Made by a program: the position numbers and the translations under genes. Source: an uncultured Dokdonia sp. (GTDB lineage Bacteria > Bacteroidota > Bacteroidia > Flavobacteriales > Flavobacteriaceae). Taken from it: a stretch of 64,000 nucleotides of DNA. This document shows, in pieces, positions 46,541 through 55,904 of the stretch. Position 1 is the stretch's first letter; the number at the start of each line of letters is the position of its first letter. The notes beneath the pieces are model-generated. The model saw nothing but the letters and a program-made list of their open reading frames with translations, did not search any database and was not told where the DNA came from. Location of the stretch: NCBI GenBank assembly GCA_947503305.1, contig CANNDF010000003.1, positions 372,001 to 436,000 of the forward strand, in the 5' to 3' direction.

Positions 46541-48952
46541 CTATTCCTGATATATAATCTTTTCAAAGCATCCTATAGGTGAGCCATCTGGAATCTTTGG
46601 AGAGGGCAATACTTTAAAGTTTTCTGGTTTAGCAAATGCATTATTTATAATATCAATCATATATTGAGCATTTGGACCTGTATTTTTAGAAAGCTTAGAT
46701 TTTATTTTCTTGAGTTGTGCTTTCGCGAAAGCAGACGTCTGAGGAATTGCATTTTTATGCAATGCTAGATTAATCAAATGTTTAATTACATTATAGTTAA
46801 TAGTTTGTTGTACCTCGCTATTGTACGCATTTTTACTATTTGAATATAACGTTTTATCAACAAGTTCCTGTAAAACTTCTTCAAGACCAAGTTGTTTAGT
46901 ATCTAAGGATTTTTGTTGTATCAATCTATTAGCGCGAGCTGGGTGTAACAGAAGACCTAAAGTCATATCGCTAGCTGTAGATGCGACTCCTAAAGCATCA
47001 AAAGCGACATCCATTTTACTTTTAAAACTCTCTCTAGATCTCCAGTAACCATGTGCTCTTGGAGGGAATAAGGCAAGTTTATCTTCTGGAATAGCCAGTA
47101 CTTTTGCATTAAGAGTTTCTAATACAGCAGATAGTGCTTTACGCTGTTCGTCAGCATCCAGTACCTTAACAATTTTAAGATGTTGATCTCCTTTAACCGC
47201 ATAATTATAATCTATTCCTGCTATCATTTTGACCGTCGCTTCTGTTTGATAACGATGGTAAAAATATAAGGGGACAAAAACATCTTCCAAAACTGAGTAA
47301 GGTTCATTAGTACGAATATTATCCTCAGAAAAATTACGAATGGCTTGCTCACGGAGCGCTAGTAAGTTTTTTAATTCATCTGTGGCATTTGTACCGTTGT
47401 CCCAAAGGTGTGCTTTATAATGTGCTCCTCCTCGAGGTCGGGCATCACTATCTGTAATATATCGTAATCCCTTTTTTTCTGAAGTCTCTAGGATATTATT
47501 TAAATAATCCTTCTCATTAACCCCATCAGGTACAATCCCATAACTATAGGCAACAGTAACTTTATCCCATTCTCCTATTCCCGTAGCATAGGCATTAGAA
47601 AAATCTACATTTTTGCCTTTTAAAATAAGTGTAGGATGAGGGTAATCCATAACACTCGCCCGTCCATTAGGGCTAGCCGCAAAGTTATGTGCAAACCCAA
47701 TAGTATGGCCTACTTCATGAGCACTTAGTTGTCGTATACGAGCCAAAGCCATTTCCAACATTGGGGTATAATTATCATCACTATCTGCAAATGGTTTGTT
47801 CATTAGTGCTTGAGCGATCAAGAAGTCTTGCCTGATTCGCAAACTGCCTAGGCTTACATGTCCTTTAATAATCTCTCCTGTACGAGGATCAGTTACGCTA
47901 GCTCCATAACTCCAACCACGTGTACTACGATGTACCCACTGGATAACATTATATCGTACATCCATAGGGTCTGCATCTTCAGGAAGCATTTTTACTTGAA
48001 AAGCATCTTTAAAACCTATAGCCTCATAGGCTTGATTCCACCACCTCGCACCATCTAAAAGTGCTGAGCGTACGGGTTCTGGTGTCCCGGGGTCTAAATA
48101 ATAAACAATAGGTTCTACCGCTTCACTTACGGTTGCATTAGGGTTCTTTTTCTCTAATCGATGTCTATTAGCATAACGCTTGCGTATAGGTTCTTGAACT
48201 GGGGTAGCATAATCTAAAAAAGTCGTAGAAATGTTTCCTGCTCTAGGGTCAAATTCTCTAGGAGTATACGCATCATCAGGGAGCTTTACAAATGAATAAT
48301 GCTGGATTACTGTTAATGCCTTACTATCTGGAGCAACTGTCCTAATATTAGCTCCAGTAGCTTGACCTTTGTAGGTAAGTAGCGACTCAAACTCTGTATT
48401 ATCAGGAAAACTCTTGGTTCGTTCCATAGCCAATGCACTTCGACTATGATCAATCTTGTAAGTCCCTTCTTTTTTACTTTTTAAACGACTGGCAACACCA
48501 TGAGTATCCTCCATCAAAAAAGGAGTGATATCTATTACATATGTATCCCCTTTGGTCTCTTTTATTGGAAAACCAAAAAGAACCGACTTTGCAAAAGCTT
48601 CTTCAATAGATCTACGTTCTAATTTATTTTTGGTATTGGCTCTATAATTTTGATTAGGCTGAACAAGTAATAATTTATTACCTGCTTTTTGGAACTTTAC
48701 AATAGCGGTCCCTCCTAACTGTCCTCGGTCAATACCTATATCATTAGATCCAAGTCCTGTACGTAATGAATGTACATATAAAAACGCTTGATCTACTTGA
48801 TCTACTTCTAGATATAGTTTGTCTTCATTTTCATTGTAATGGATTTTAAAAAAACCTTCCTGTGTTTGAAGATCTGACTTTGAAGCCAGAAATTGTGCAT
48901 TCCCTATTCCACTAAAAAACAGTACGACTAGTACAAATATTATATCTCTCAT
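46541..48952 (-). CDS. Secreted metzincin-type zinc metalloprotease (DUF5117/DUF4953 type)
   Basis: The 803-residue protein has a signal peptide (ending IGNAQ). The zinc site is HEVGHTIGFAH (His412, Glu413, His416, His422), the extended metzincin motif, with a Met-turn at SVMDYPHP shortly after. The N-terminal region (LASKSDLQTQEGFFKIHYNE ...) and C-terminal region match the DUF5118/DUF5117 and DUF4953 arrangement of Bacteroidota proteases. The target is not known. The window palindrome at 46719 encodes AFAKA in the C-terminal region. Confidence 0.85.
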   Translation of the reverse strand: MRDIIFVLVVLFFSGIGNAQFLASKSDLQTQEGFFKIHYNENEDKLYLEVDQVDQAFLYVHSLRTGLGSNDIGIDRGQLGGTAIVKFQKAGNKLLLVQPNQNYRANTKNKLERRSIEEAFAKSVLFGFPIKETKGDTYVIDITPFLMEDTHGVASRLKSKKEGTYKIDHSRSALAMERTKSFPDNTEFESLLTYKGQATGANIRTVAPDSKALTVIQHYSFVKLPDDAYTPREFDPRAGNISTTFLDYATPVQEPIRKRYANRHRLEKKNPNATVSEAVEPIVYYLDPGTPEPVRSALLDGARWWNQAYEAIGFKDAFQVKMLPEDADPMDVRYNVIQWVHRSTRGWSYGASVTDPRTGEIIKGHVSLGSLRIRQDFLIAQALMNKPFADSDDNYTPMLEMALARIRQLSAHEVGHTIGFAHNFAASPNGRASVMDYPHPTLILKGKNVDFSNAYATGIGEWDKVTVAYSYGIVPDGVNEKDYLNNILETSEKKGLRYITDSDARPRGGAHYKAHLWDNGTNATDELKNLLALREQAIRNFSEDNIRTNEPYSVLEDVFVPLYFYHRYQTEATVKMIAGIDYNYAVKGDQHLKIVKVLDADEQRKALSAVLETLNAKVLAIPEDKLALFPPRAHGYWRSRESFKSKMDVAFDALGVASTASDMTLGLLLHPARANRLIQQKSLDTKQLGLEEVLQELVDKTLYSNSKNAYNSEVQQTINYNVIKHLINLALHKNAIPQTSAFAKAQLKKIKSKLSKNTGPNAQYMIDIINNAFAKPENFKVLPSPKIPDGSPIGCFEKIIYQE
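46719..46732. repeat. Window palindrome GCTTTCGCGAAAGC
   Basis: Perfect copy in the C-terminal part of the metzincin gene, read AFAKA. Confidence 0.9.
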
Positions 48953-48991
48953 TGCCAGATTTTAAAGAGTAGCTAAGATAGGAGTTTGTAT

Positions 48992-49005
48992 GCTTTCGCA
49001 AAAGC
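48992..49005. repeat. Window palindrome, 1 mismatch, intergenic
   Basis: GCTTTCGCAAAAGC with symmetric TAT and ATA flanks, between the metzincin and propeller-lipoprotein genes. Confidence 0.8.
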
Positions 49006-49030
49006 ATAATTATCTTATCATAAATCCTTC

Positions 49031-50134
49031 TTATCTTGGTATAACAATAAGTCCTAAACTCTGATCTGCAACAACGATATGTGTACTAGATGCAGCTACC
49101 CCAGTAGGTTCTACTAAAGAACTTCCAAAGGAATTAATCACAGACCCACTAGAAGGATCAATTTCATCGACCTCATCATTAGTTAATCCTACGACAAACA
49201 AAGAATTTCCATCTGTAGTTATATGTATAGGCTCATAAGGAAGTGAGATAGGAGATAATAAATTGCTATTTTCTATATCTATTACCTCTATGCCTTGAGC
49301 TGCAAAATGTGCTACATAAAGATTTCCGTTTAAAAACTCACTTTCTACAGGGAAATTTGCAGGACCAAACGGAGCGCCAAATGGACCTCCAAAAGAACCA
49401 GGAGTTAATACAATAACATCCGGAGTAGAAAGTACAGCACCAGCACCATTAAAGTTTACTATCTGTATGCCCCAATTTGCCACACTCCCCAAATCTTGTG
49501 AATAAAACCCTTGAGCACCTCCACTTACAGGTCTTACAGATACATCGGGAGCTCCTGTACGATTATCTACAATTGGAATGCCATCTGTAGCAACTTCAAG
49601 CGTAAGTGCTGAAGTAGAATAATTAAAAATTCGAGTATTAGAACCTCCAGCACCTCCAGAAACAGCCAATACGCAGTTTGCTGCAGAAAGACCAGAAAAA
49701 ATACTAAAGTTTGCTGTTTGTGTAGCAACTATTTCTGGAGACATAGGATCAGTAACTGTTAACATATGGATAGTTGATCCTGACTGAGTAAACAACAGCT
49801 CATTAGATACATCAACAGAAATATCATCTGCGTCAATAGAAACAACGCTTCTCTCATCAGTTTCAAGGTTTGCGATTTGAATTTCCGTATCACATGCTGC
49901 ATATGCATAGCCATTTATTATCACTACGTTTGCGCAACCATTTCCTCCTCGTAGTGTAGTAATATCAATATTTTGTCCTGTCAAGCCTTGATCTGTTTCA
50001 TCAGAAACGCTATTAGGTATAATGGCAGTTTTATTGCTGACAAAAATATCATCATCAGAAGTGTCTGTATTGCAGGAAATTACAAATCCCAAGCATACTA
50101 ATAAAATAAAATAATGTGTAGTTTTTTGAAACAT
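49031..50134 (-). CDS. Lipoprotein with beta-propeller-like repeats
   Basis: The 367-residue protein has a lipobox VISC (Cys21) and no recognised enzyme domain. Repeated blocks of four short strands, such as VVIINGYAYAACDTEIQIAN, NELLFTQSGSTIHML, NLYVAHFAAQGIEVIDI and NSLFVVGLTNDEVDEID, look like LVIVD/NHL-type propeller blades. It is probably at the cell surface or in the periplasm, with a binding role. It stands alone between the metzincin gene and prfB, with a near-copy of the palindrome (48992) downstream. Confidence 0.65.
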   Translation of the reverse strand: MFQKTTHYFILLVCLGFVISCNTDTSDDDIFVSNKTAIIPNSVSDETDQGLTGQNIDITTLRGGNGCANVVIINGYAYAACDTEIQIANLETDERSVVSIDADDISVDVSNELLFTQSGSTIHMLTVTDPMSPEIVATQTANFSIFSGLSAANCVLAVSGGAGGSNTRIFNYSTSALTLEVATDGIPIVDNRTGAPDVSVRPVSGGAQGFYSQDLGSVANWGIQIVNFNGAGAVLSTPDVIVLTPGSFGGPFGAPFGPANFPVESEFLNGNLYVAHFAAQGIEVIDIENSNLLSPISLPYEPIHITTDGNSLFVVGLTNDEVDEIDPSSGSVINSFGSSLVEPTGVAASSTHIVVADQSLGLIVIPR

Positions 50135-50231
50135 AGTACTATGTGTGTTAGTTGATTATATTCTATTACAGTCGTTAGTATAGAAGTATAATTACAGGAG
50201 TACTCTTGCCAGCTTTTTTACTAGTCTATTC

Positions 50232-50264
50232 TTTGGACTCTTACATAAAAAGAACTTATTTTTG
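50232..50264 (+). promoter_or_regulatory. Promoter of prfB
   Basis: TTTG at 50232-50235 and TATTTTTG at 50257-50264 match the two Bacteroidota promoter boxes, with a 21-bp spacer in place of the usual 19. The ATG of prfB lies 18 bp after the -7 box. Confidence 0.5.
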
Positions 50265-50281
50265 ATGCCTATAGATACATC

Positions 50282-51386
50282 ATGATTACTACCGAACAAT
50301 TAAAATCACTCCAAGAGCGTATAGAAAGCTTAAGGAGATATCTTTGACATCGATCGCAAATTGATCGAAATTTCAAACGATGAAGAAAAAACATTTGACC
50401 CAAATTTTTGGAACGATGCCAAAGAAGCAGAGGCTTTTATGAAAATACTACGTTCTAAAAAGAAATGGGTAAAAGATTATGAAACCTCAAAGTCATTATG
50501 TGATGACTTAGAAGTACTTTTTGAATTTGCAAAAGAAGGGGATGCAACCGAAGATGAAGTTCAAATACAATATGATAAAACCATTACTATTCTAGAAAGT
50601 ATAGAATTTAGAAATATGCTTTCTGAAGAAGGAGATGAAATGAGTGCTGTTCTTCAAATCACGGCTGGTGCTGGTGGTACCGAAAGTTGTGACTGGGCAA
50701 GTATGCTTATGCGTATGTACTTAATGTGGGCAGAAAAACAAGGATATAAAATTAAAGAACTTAATTTTCAAGAAGGTGATGTTGCAGGTATAAAAACAGT
50801 TACTCTCGAAATAGATGGTGAGTATGCTTTTGGATGGTTAAAAGGGGAAAATGGAGTACATCGTTTAGTACGTATTTCTCCATTTGATAGTAATGCAAAA
50901 CGACATACATCCTTTGCGTCTATATACGTCTATCCACTCGTAGATGACAGTATAGAGATCGATATTAATCCTTCTGATTATGAGATTGTCACAGCTAGAT
51001 CATCTGGAGCAGGAGGACAAAACGTAAATAAAGTTGAGACCAAAGTGCAATTGACACATTTTCCTAGTGGAATAAAAATATCATGTTCAGACAGTAGATC
51101 ACAACATGACAATAGAGCAACAGCATTGCAAATGTTACGATCTCAACTTTATGAAATAGAGTTACGAAAACGCATGGAAGCTCGACAAGATATTGAAGCT
51201 AGTAAGATGAAAATAGAATGGGGATCTCAAATAAGGTCCTATGTTCTAGATGATCGCCGTGTAAAAGATCATCGTACAAATTATGAATATAGACAACCTG
51301 AGAAAGTACTAGATGGAGAAATAGACGCATTTTTAAAAAGTTACTTGATGATGATGGGGCAAGATGAAGTGAGTGATGAATTATAA
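50282..51386 (+). CDS. prfB: Peptide chain release factor 2, made by programmed +1 frameshift
   Basis: RF2 reads UAA and UGA. Translation starts at the ATG at 50282. After 21 codons it meets CTT TGA C; ribosomes shift +1 on CTT so that reading continues GAC ATC GAT. Without the shift the product stops after 21 residues, so the 50361 frame is only the second part of the gene. The complete protein has 367 residues, close to the 365 of Escherichia coli. The stop-reading tripeptide is SPF (199-201) and the catalytic GGQ is at 244-246 ([11 protein letters not shown]). The shift lets RF2 regulate its own level. Confidence 0.96.
50333..50348 (+). promoter_or_regulatory. RF2 programmed frameshift site
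   Basis: The site reads AGGAGA TAT CTT TGA C. The internal Shine-Dalgarno-like AGGAGA is three bases before CTT, the same spacing as AGGGGG TAT CTT TGA C in Escherichia coli. The in-frame UGA is the signal that RF2 itself reads. Confidence 0.95.
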
Positions 51387-51430
51387 ACTAGGTCTATAAA
51401 AATCTATAACTATAAAAGATTACAGAAGCT

Positions 51431-52048
51431 ATGAAAAAAATAACAACCGTCATTTTTGATTTAGGAGGTGTTCTTATCGATTGGAATCCTGAGTATGTAT
51501 ACCTCAAAGAATTTAGAGGGAATCGAACAAAAATGGAATGGTTTCTAGAACATATCTGTGCATGGGATTGGAATGTAAATCAAGATGCGGGATATTCACT
51601 AGAAAAAGCAACCGAAGAACGCGTATCTTTATTTCCTGAATATGAGGAATTAATACGAATGTACTATGGTCGATGGGAAGAAATGTTAGGATATGCACAT
51701 GAAGGAACATTAGATATTTTAAAAAGACTTGTTAATAATCCAGATTACAGAGTACTCGCATTAACAAATTGGAGTGGAGAAACATGGCCTAAAGCAATTG
51801 CAAAATTTCCATGGTTACAATGGTTTGAAGGCATACTTGTTTCTGGAGATGAAGGAATGCGCAAGCCCTTTTCCGAAATATATGAACGAATGCTTTCACG
51901 ATATTCTATAAAAGCTTCAGAAGCAGTATTTATAGATGACAGTTTAAAAAACGTAAAAGGATGCGAAGATGTAGGTATTACGGGTATTCATTTTAAAGAT
52001 TCTCAAACGCTTGAAGTACAATTAAAAGCCCTAGGAATACAATTATAA
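51431..52048 (+). CDS. HAD-family phosphatase (YihX-like)
   Basis: The 205-residue cytoplasmic protein opens with KKITTVIFDLGGVLIDWN, the HAD motif I in the DLGGV form found in YihX-like sugar phosphatases. Motif II is RVLALTNWSGE, and motif III/IV appears as RKPFSEIYERM and VFIDDSLKNVKG. Such enzymes remove phosphate from small molecules, for example glucose-1-phosphate; the substrate is not set by sequence. It begins 44 bp after prfB. Confidence 0.88.
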   Translation: MKKITTVIFDLGGVLIDWNPEYVYLKEFRGNRTKMEWFLEHICAWDWNVNQDAGYSLEKATEERVSLFPEYEELIRMYYGRWEEMLGYAHEGTLDILKRLVNNPDYRVLALTNWSGETWPKAIAKFPWLQWFEGILVSGDEGMRKPFSEIYERMLSRYSIKASEAVFIDDSLKNVKGCEDVGITGIHFKDSQTLEVQLKALGIQL

Positions 52049-52062
52049 ACAATCATAAATAC

Positions 52063-52076
52063 GCTTTCGCGAAAGC
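52063..52076. repeat. Window palindrome GCTTTCGCGAAAGC, intergenic
   Basis: Perfect copy in the 44-bp gap between the HAD and ArsC-like genes. Confidence 0.9.
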
Positions 52077-52092
52077 AAACTAATAACTAACT

Positions 52093-52434
52093 ATGCTAAA
52101 AATATATCACAATCCAAGATGCATGAAGAGTCGTGAAGGACTTGCCATTTTAGAAGCTTCTGGAAAACCCTTCCAAATTATAAAATATATGGATGAGCCA
52201 CTGTCCTCATATGCATTAGAACAAATTATAGAATTACTAGAAATTCAGCCTATTGATCTCGTGCGTACTAACGAAATGATCTGGAAAGAAAGTTACAAAA
52301 ACAGAAAACTTACCAACGGAGAAATCATAAAAGCAATGGCAATGCATCCAAAATTAATACAAAGACCTATTGTAATTAATGGAAAGAAAGCAATTATTGG
52401 CCGTCCTCCTTTGAATATTAAATCTATTTTGTAA
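52093..52434 (+). CDS. ArsC-family protein (arsenate reductase-like)
   Basis: The 113-residue protein has a thioredoxin-like ArsC fold. MLKIYHNPRCMKSREGLAIL places the active Cys at 10, and RTNEMIWKESY and LIQRPIVINGKKAIIGRPP complete the family pattern. The usual form is NPRCSKS; here Ser is Met. Arsenate reduction is possible, but chromosomal ArsC-like proteins often have other roles. No ars transporter is nearby. A palindrome copy at 52063 lies just before its start. Confidence 0.85.
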   Translation: MLKIYHNPRCMKSREGLAILEASGKPFQIIKYMDEPLSSYALEQIIELLEIQPIDLVRTNEMIWKESYKNRKLTNGEIIKAMAMHPKLIQRPIVINGKKAIIGRPPLNIKSIL

Positions 52435-52464
52435 ATTGACAACTTAAAATTAACTCAAAGTATT

Positions 52465-52818
52465 ATGAAAAAATTAATTGTACTAGCGATCCTTTGTTTT
52501 TTAGGAATGGGATATGCACAAGCACAAGCCCCATCATTAAAAGCGCTTGCTACAAAAACTTCTGCTCAAGATGGTCTTACTGAATTACTTATTCAAAAAC
52601 TGAATCTTTCAGAACAACAAGTTGCTTCTGTAACAAAGATCATGGGAGCATATACAGCTGCTAGAAAAAGTGTGAATGAGTCTACTATGAGTGCAGAAGA
52701 TAAAAAAGTAAGATTAGACAAAGTGGATTTAAGAGAAGAGCAAAACATGAAAAATGTTCTTGATGCATCCCAGTTTGCAAAATATACTGAACTCGCAAAA
52801 GAATTCAGAAAAGGATAA
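52465..52818 (+). CDS. Small secreted helical protein, paralog of the next gene
   Basis: The 117-residue protein has a signal peptide ending AQAQ and an all-helical mature part with LTELLIQKLNLSEQQVASV, then EEQNMKNVLDASQFAKYTEL. The layout, a helix with (L/S)-x-x-Q-x-x-x-V followed by a helix ending in Q-(F/Y)-x-x-Y, resembles Spy/CpxP-like periplasmic proteins. No function is assigned. A strong terminator follows at 52847. Confidence 0.7.
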   Translation: MKKLIVLAILCFLGMGYAQAQAPSLKALATKTSAQDGLTELLIQKLNLSEQQVASVTKIMGAYTAARKSVNESTMSAEDKKVRLDKVDLREEQNMKNVLDASQFAKYTELAKEFRKG

Positions 52819-52846
52819 GCTATAAAACATAGCGTGTTATATACAC

Positions 52847-52874
52847 AAAACGTCAGTCTACCGACTGACGTTTT
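52847..52874 (+). terminator. Terminator between the two small secreted proteins
   Basis: AAAACGTCAGTC (52847-52858) and GACTGACGTTTT (52863-52874) form a perfect 12-bp stem around TACC, ending in T's. Confidence 0.88.
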
Positions 52875-52910
52875 AATTATTACAATTTATTATTTTATAA
52901 ACTACATATC

Positions 52911-53270
52911 ATGAAAAAAGCAATCCTATTAATAACTGTATGCCTTCTTAGCTTTGCAAGTGCACAAGCCCAGATATCAAAGTCTACAGTAAACAAATCT
53001 GACAATTCTCAAAAAGAAGCAAAAACAGTAGTGAGTGCACTTCAAAAGAACATCGAAGTTTCTGACTATCAATCAAAAGCTGTTTTAAAAATTTTAACTG
53101 CGTTCAATCAGGAAAGATCAAATGCTTTACAGATTACAGATAAGACTAAGAAAGTTCAACGTATAGAAGCCATTGACAAAAAGCAAGAAGCAAATTTACG
53201 TAATATCTTAAATGACCAACAGTATACAATGCTGGAACATCTCATTAAGGAGAATAAAAAGAAAAGCTAG
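52911..53270 (+). CDS. Small secreted helical protein, paralog of the previous gene
   Basis: The 119-residue protein has a signal peptide (ending AQAQ) and a mature part similar to its neighbour in helix order and key residues: NIEVSDYQSKAVLKILTAF, then KKQEANLRNILNDQQYTML. A tandem duplication is likely. As with the first copy, a Spy-like periplasmic role is only suggested. Each has its own terminator, so the two can be expressed at different levels. Confidence 0.7.
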   Translation: MKKAILLITVCLLSFASAQAQISKSTVNKSDNSQKEAKTVVSALQKNIEVSDYQSKAVLKILTAFNQERSNALQITDKTKKVQRIEAIDKKQEANLRNILNDQQYTMLEHLIKENKKKS

Positions 53271-53294
53271 TCTCTTTACTTCCAAATAATATTT

Positions 53295-53318
53295 AACGCC
53301 AGTTTAACTACTGGCGTT
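53295..53318 (+). terminator. Terminator after the second small secreted protein
   Basis: AACGCCAGT (53295-53303) and ACTGGCGTT (53310-53318) pair around TTAACT, followed by a run of T. Confidence 0.85.
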
Positions 53319-53357
53319 TTTTTATGTCATACTTTCGATTAAAATTGTTTTAAAAAC

Positions 53358-55799
53358 GTGAAGAAGCTTATATATGTATTAAGCATATTATGCGCAGTAC
53401 AAGTTGCATATAGCCAACGCCCTGAAAGAAAAGAAATTACAATATCGGGCAATGTTCAAGACAGGCTAGAAGCTATCCCATTAGAATACGCAACAATTAC
53501 TTTAATAAATACAAAGAATCCAAAAGAAATTAATGGAGGTATTACTAGTGCCGATGGTAGTTTTTCTATCATTACTAAAACTGGAATCTACGACATTAAA
53601 ATAGAATATATCTCTTTTAAACCCATCGTATTAAAATCTCAAAAATTAGTTAAGGATACTTCCCTTGGTAAAATCAACTTAGAAATTGATGCAGCAACCT
53701 TAGAAGAAGTAACAGTTATTGCAGAAAAAACAACAGTAGAGTTCAAACTAGACAAACAAGTATATAATGTTGGGAAAGACTTAACTGTACGTGGCGGTAC
53801 TGTAAGCGATGTACTTGACAATGTCCCATCTGTATCTGTAGATGTAGAAGGAAATGTCGCTTTACGGGGTAATGATGACGTACGTATCTTAATCAACGGA
53901 AAACCATCAGGGTTAGTAGGTCTTAATAGTACAGATGCATTACGTCAACTCCCCGCAGAATCTATAGAACGAGTAGAGGTTATCACTTCTCCTTCTGCCA
54001 GGTATGATGCCGAAGGAAGTGCTGGGATTCTAAATATTATATTAAGGCGCAGTAAGTTACAAGGACTTAATGGAGCACTTACGGCAAATGTAGGATATCC
54101 AGAATCATATGGACTATCGGGCAATGTAAATTATAGAACAGGAGATGTAAACTTTTTTACTACTGCTGGCTACAATAGACGAGGAACCTTGGGAAATTCT
54201 TTTACGTCATCGCTATTTGATTCTGGAAATACTTTAGAAGAAACTAGAGAATTTGATAGAGATCGTGTTGGGTTTAATGGAAATTTTGGTATAGAATATT
54301 ATTTAACTAATAATAAGAGTATTACGGCTTCTGTAGTTGTGAGAGATAGTGATAATGAAAATAACACAGAAAATGATATCCTACAGCTAGGACCTAATTC
54401 TGAAATACTAAGTATTTCTCAGAGAATCTCTCCAGAAGATGAAAAAGATCAAACATTACAGTATAGCCTTAATTATGATCAAAAATGGGAAAATGATGGA
54501 AACCTTTCAATAGAAATTCAATTAGAAGATAGTACAGAAGATGAGTTTAGTTTAATAGAAAACTTTTTAATTACTCCATTAGGCAATACAGAACGTGAAA
54601 CCAATCAGACAATTGAAGATCAAAATCGTTTTTTAGTTCAGGCAGACTACATTCTTCCTATAGGAGAAAACCAACGTTTTGAAGCGGGGTATCGTGGTAA
54701 TTTCAATGAACTAAATACAGATTATATAGTAACTTTTGAAGAAGTTAATCAATTAGGCCAAGGAACTGGTGATTTTCTATTGGATACAAATTTAAGCAAC
54801 AACCTTATTTATAAAGAAAATATTAACGCGGTTTACACTCAATGGGGTAGTAAGATAAATAAGTTTAATTATTTAATAGGACTACGAGTAGAACACACTG
54901 ACATAGAAATAGATCAACGTACAAGCAATGATTTTTCTGATCGTGATTTTACAAACCTCTTCCCTACTGTAAACTTAAATTATGAGTTAAATGAGAAGCA
55001 AACTATAAGTTTTGGATATAACCGCAGAATACGTAGAGCTCGAAGCAGGTTTATAAATCCTTTCCCGTCAAGAACTAGTGCAACAGCTCTTTTTCAAGGA
55101 AATCCTGATATTAACCCAAGTATATCAAACGGAGTAGATCTGGGGTATTTAAACCGAATAGGAAAAATAACACTCAATGGATCTATTTTCTTCCGTCGTA
55201 GCGAGGACATATTCACATTTATTACTGAGGACACTGGTGAAACAACAGTTATCAATGGAGAAAACATTCCTGTAGTACGAAGAACGCCTATTAATTTATC
55301 GCGCAACGATCGTATAGGAATAGAAGGTACACTCACATATGCACCTTCACGTAAATGGCGTCTTAATATAAATGCAAATCTTTTCAATTCTGAAACAGTA
55401 GGGGTTTTTGAAGGTACAGATTTTGGAGCAACAAATACCAGTTGGACAGTACGTCTTAATAACAAATACACACTCCCTGCAAAGATAGACTGGCAAACTC
55501 GTATCAATTACCGAGGACCTTCTGAAACTGCACAAAGCAAGAATGATGGCATTTTTTCTACAGATCTTGCTTTTAGCAAAGATGTTTTTAAAGAAAGGGG
55601 GTCTATCGCATTAAATATAAGGGATCTATTTAATAGTCGTAAAAGAAGGTCAGAAATTCTATTTCCATTTCCGGGAGAGAGTGAATTTCAGTTTAGAGAA
55701 CGTTCTATAAACCTATCCTTTACTTATAGATTTAATCAAAAGAAAAAGAGAGAACGTTCAGGAAGAGGATATGGAGGAGAGGACGATTTTGAAGGATAA
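53358..55799 (+). CDS. TonB-dependent receptor-like outer-membrane protein
   Basis: The 813-residue protein starts at a GTG with a normal signal peptide (ending AYSQ). A carboxypeptidase-regulatory-like domain spans about residues 25-110 (ITISGNVQDRLEAIPLEYAT). A plug domain follows with KQVYNVGKDLTVRGGTVSDV and ALRQLPAESIERVEVITSP, then RYDAEGSAGILNIIL. The rest is a beta-barrel of the OMP family-3 type. Such proteins import substrates or act with partner lipoproteins; no SusD partner is here. The ending RERSGRGYGGEDDFEG is a polar tail. The transported substrate is unknown. Confidence 0.88.
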   Translation: MKKLIYVLSILCAVQVAYSQRPERKEITISGNVQDRLEAIPLEYATITLINTKNPKEINGGITSADGSFSIITKTGIYDIKIEYISFKPIVLKSQKLVKDTSLGKINLEIDAATLEEVTVIAEKTTVEFKLDKQVYNVGKDLTVRGGTVSDVLDNVPSVSVDVEGNVALRGNDDVRILINGKPSGLVGLNSTDALRQLPAESIERVEVITSPSARYDAEGSAGILNIILRRSKLQGLNGALTANVGYPESYGLSGNVNYRTGDVNFFTTAGYNRRGTLGNSFTSSLFDSGNTLEETREFDRDRVGFNGNFGIEYYLTNNKSITASVVVRDSDNENNTENDILQLGPNSEILSISQRISPEDEKDQTLQYSLNYDQKWENDGNLSIEIQLEDSTEDEFSLIENFLITPLGNTERETNQTIEDQNRFLVQADYILPIGENQRFEAGYRGNFNELNTDYIVTFEEVNQLGQGTGDFLLDTNLSNNLIYKENINAVYTQWGSKINKFNYLIGLRVEHTDIEIDQRTSNDFSDRDFTNLFPTVNLNYELNEKQTISFGYNRRIRRARSRFINPFPSRTSATALFQGNPDINPSISNGVDLGYLNRIGKITLNGSIFFRRSEDIFTFITEDTGETTVINGENIPVVRRTPINLSRNDRIGIEGTLTYAPSRKWRLNINANLFNSETVGVFEGTDFGATNTSWTVRLNNKYTLPAKIDWQTRINYRGPSETAQSKNDGIFSTDLAFSKDVFKERGSIALNIRDLFNSRKRRSEILFPFPGESEFQFRERSINLSFTYRFNQKKKRERSGRGYGGEDDFEG

Positions 55800-55904
55800 T
55801 TAAATATCTTTTACAATCTATCGTTTTATAAAAAAATAAAAACTTTTGCAGTTCAAAAATCTACACTAGTTTTACGTTTGTAATCAATTTCAAAAAACTG
55901 AGCG

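Noticed and set aside
50361-51386. prfB as a shorter gene starting at TTG 50361
   Set aside because: The upstream ATG, CTT-TGA-C site and AGGAGA show that this is the second part of a frameshifted gene.
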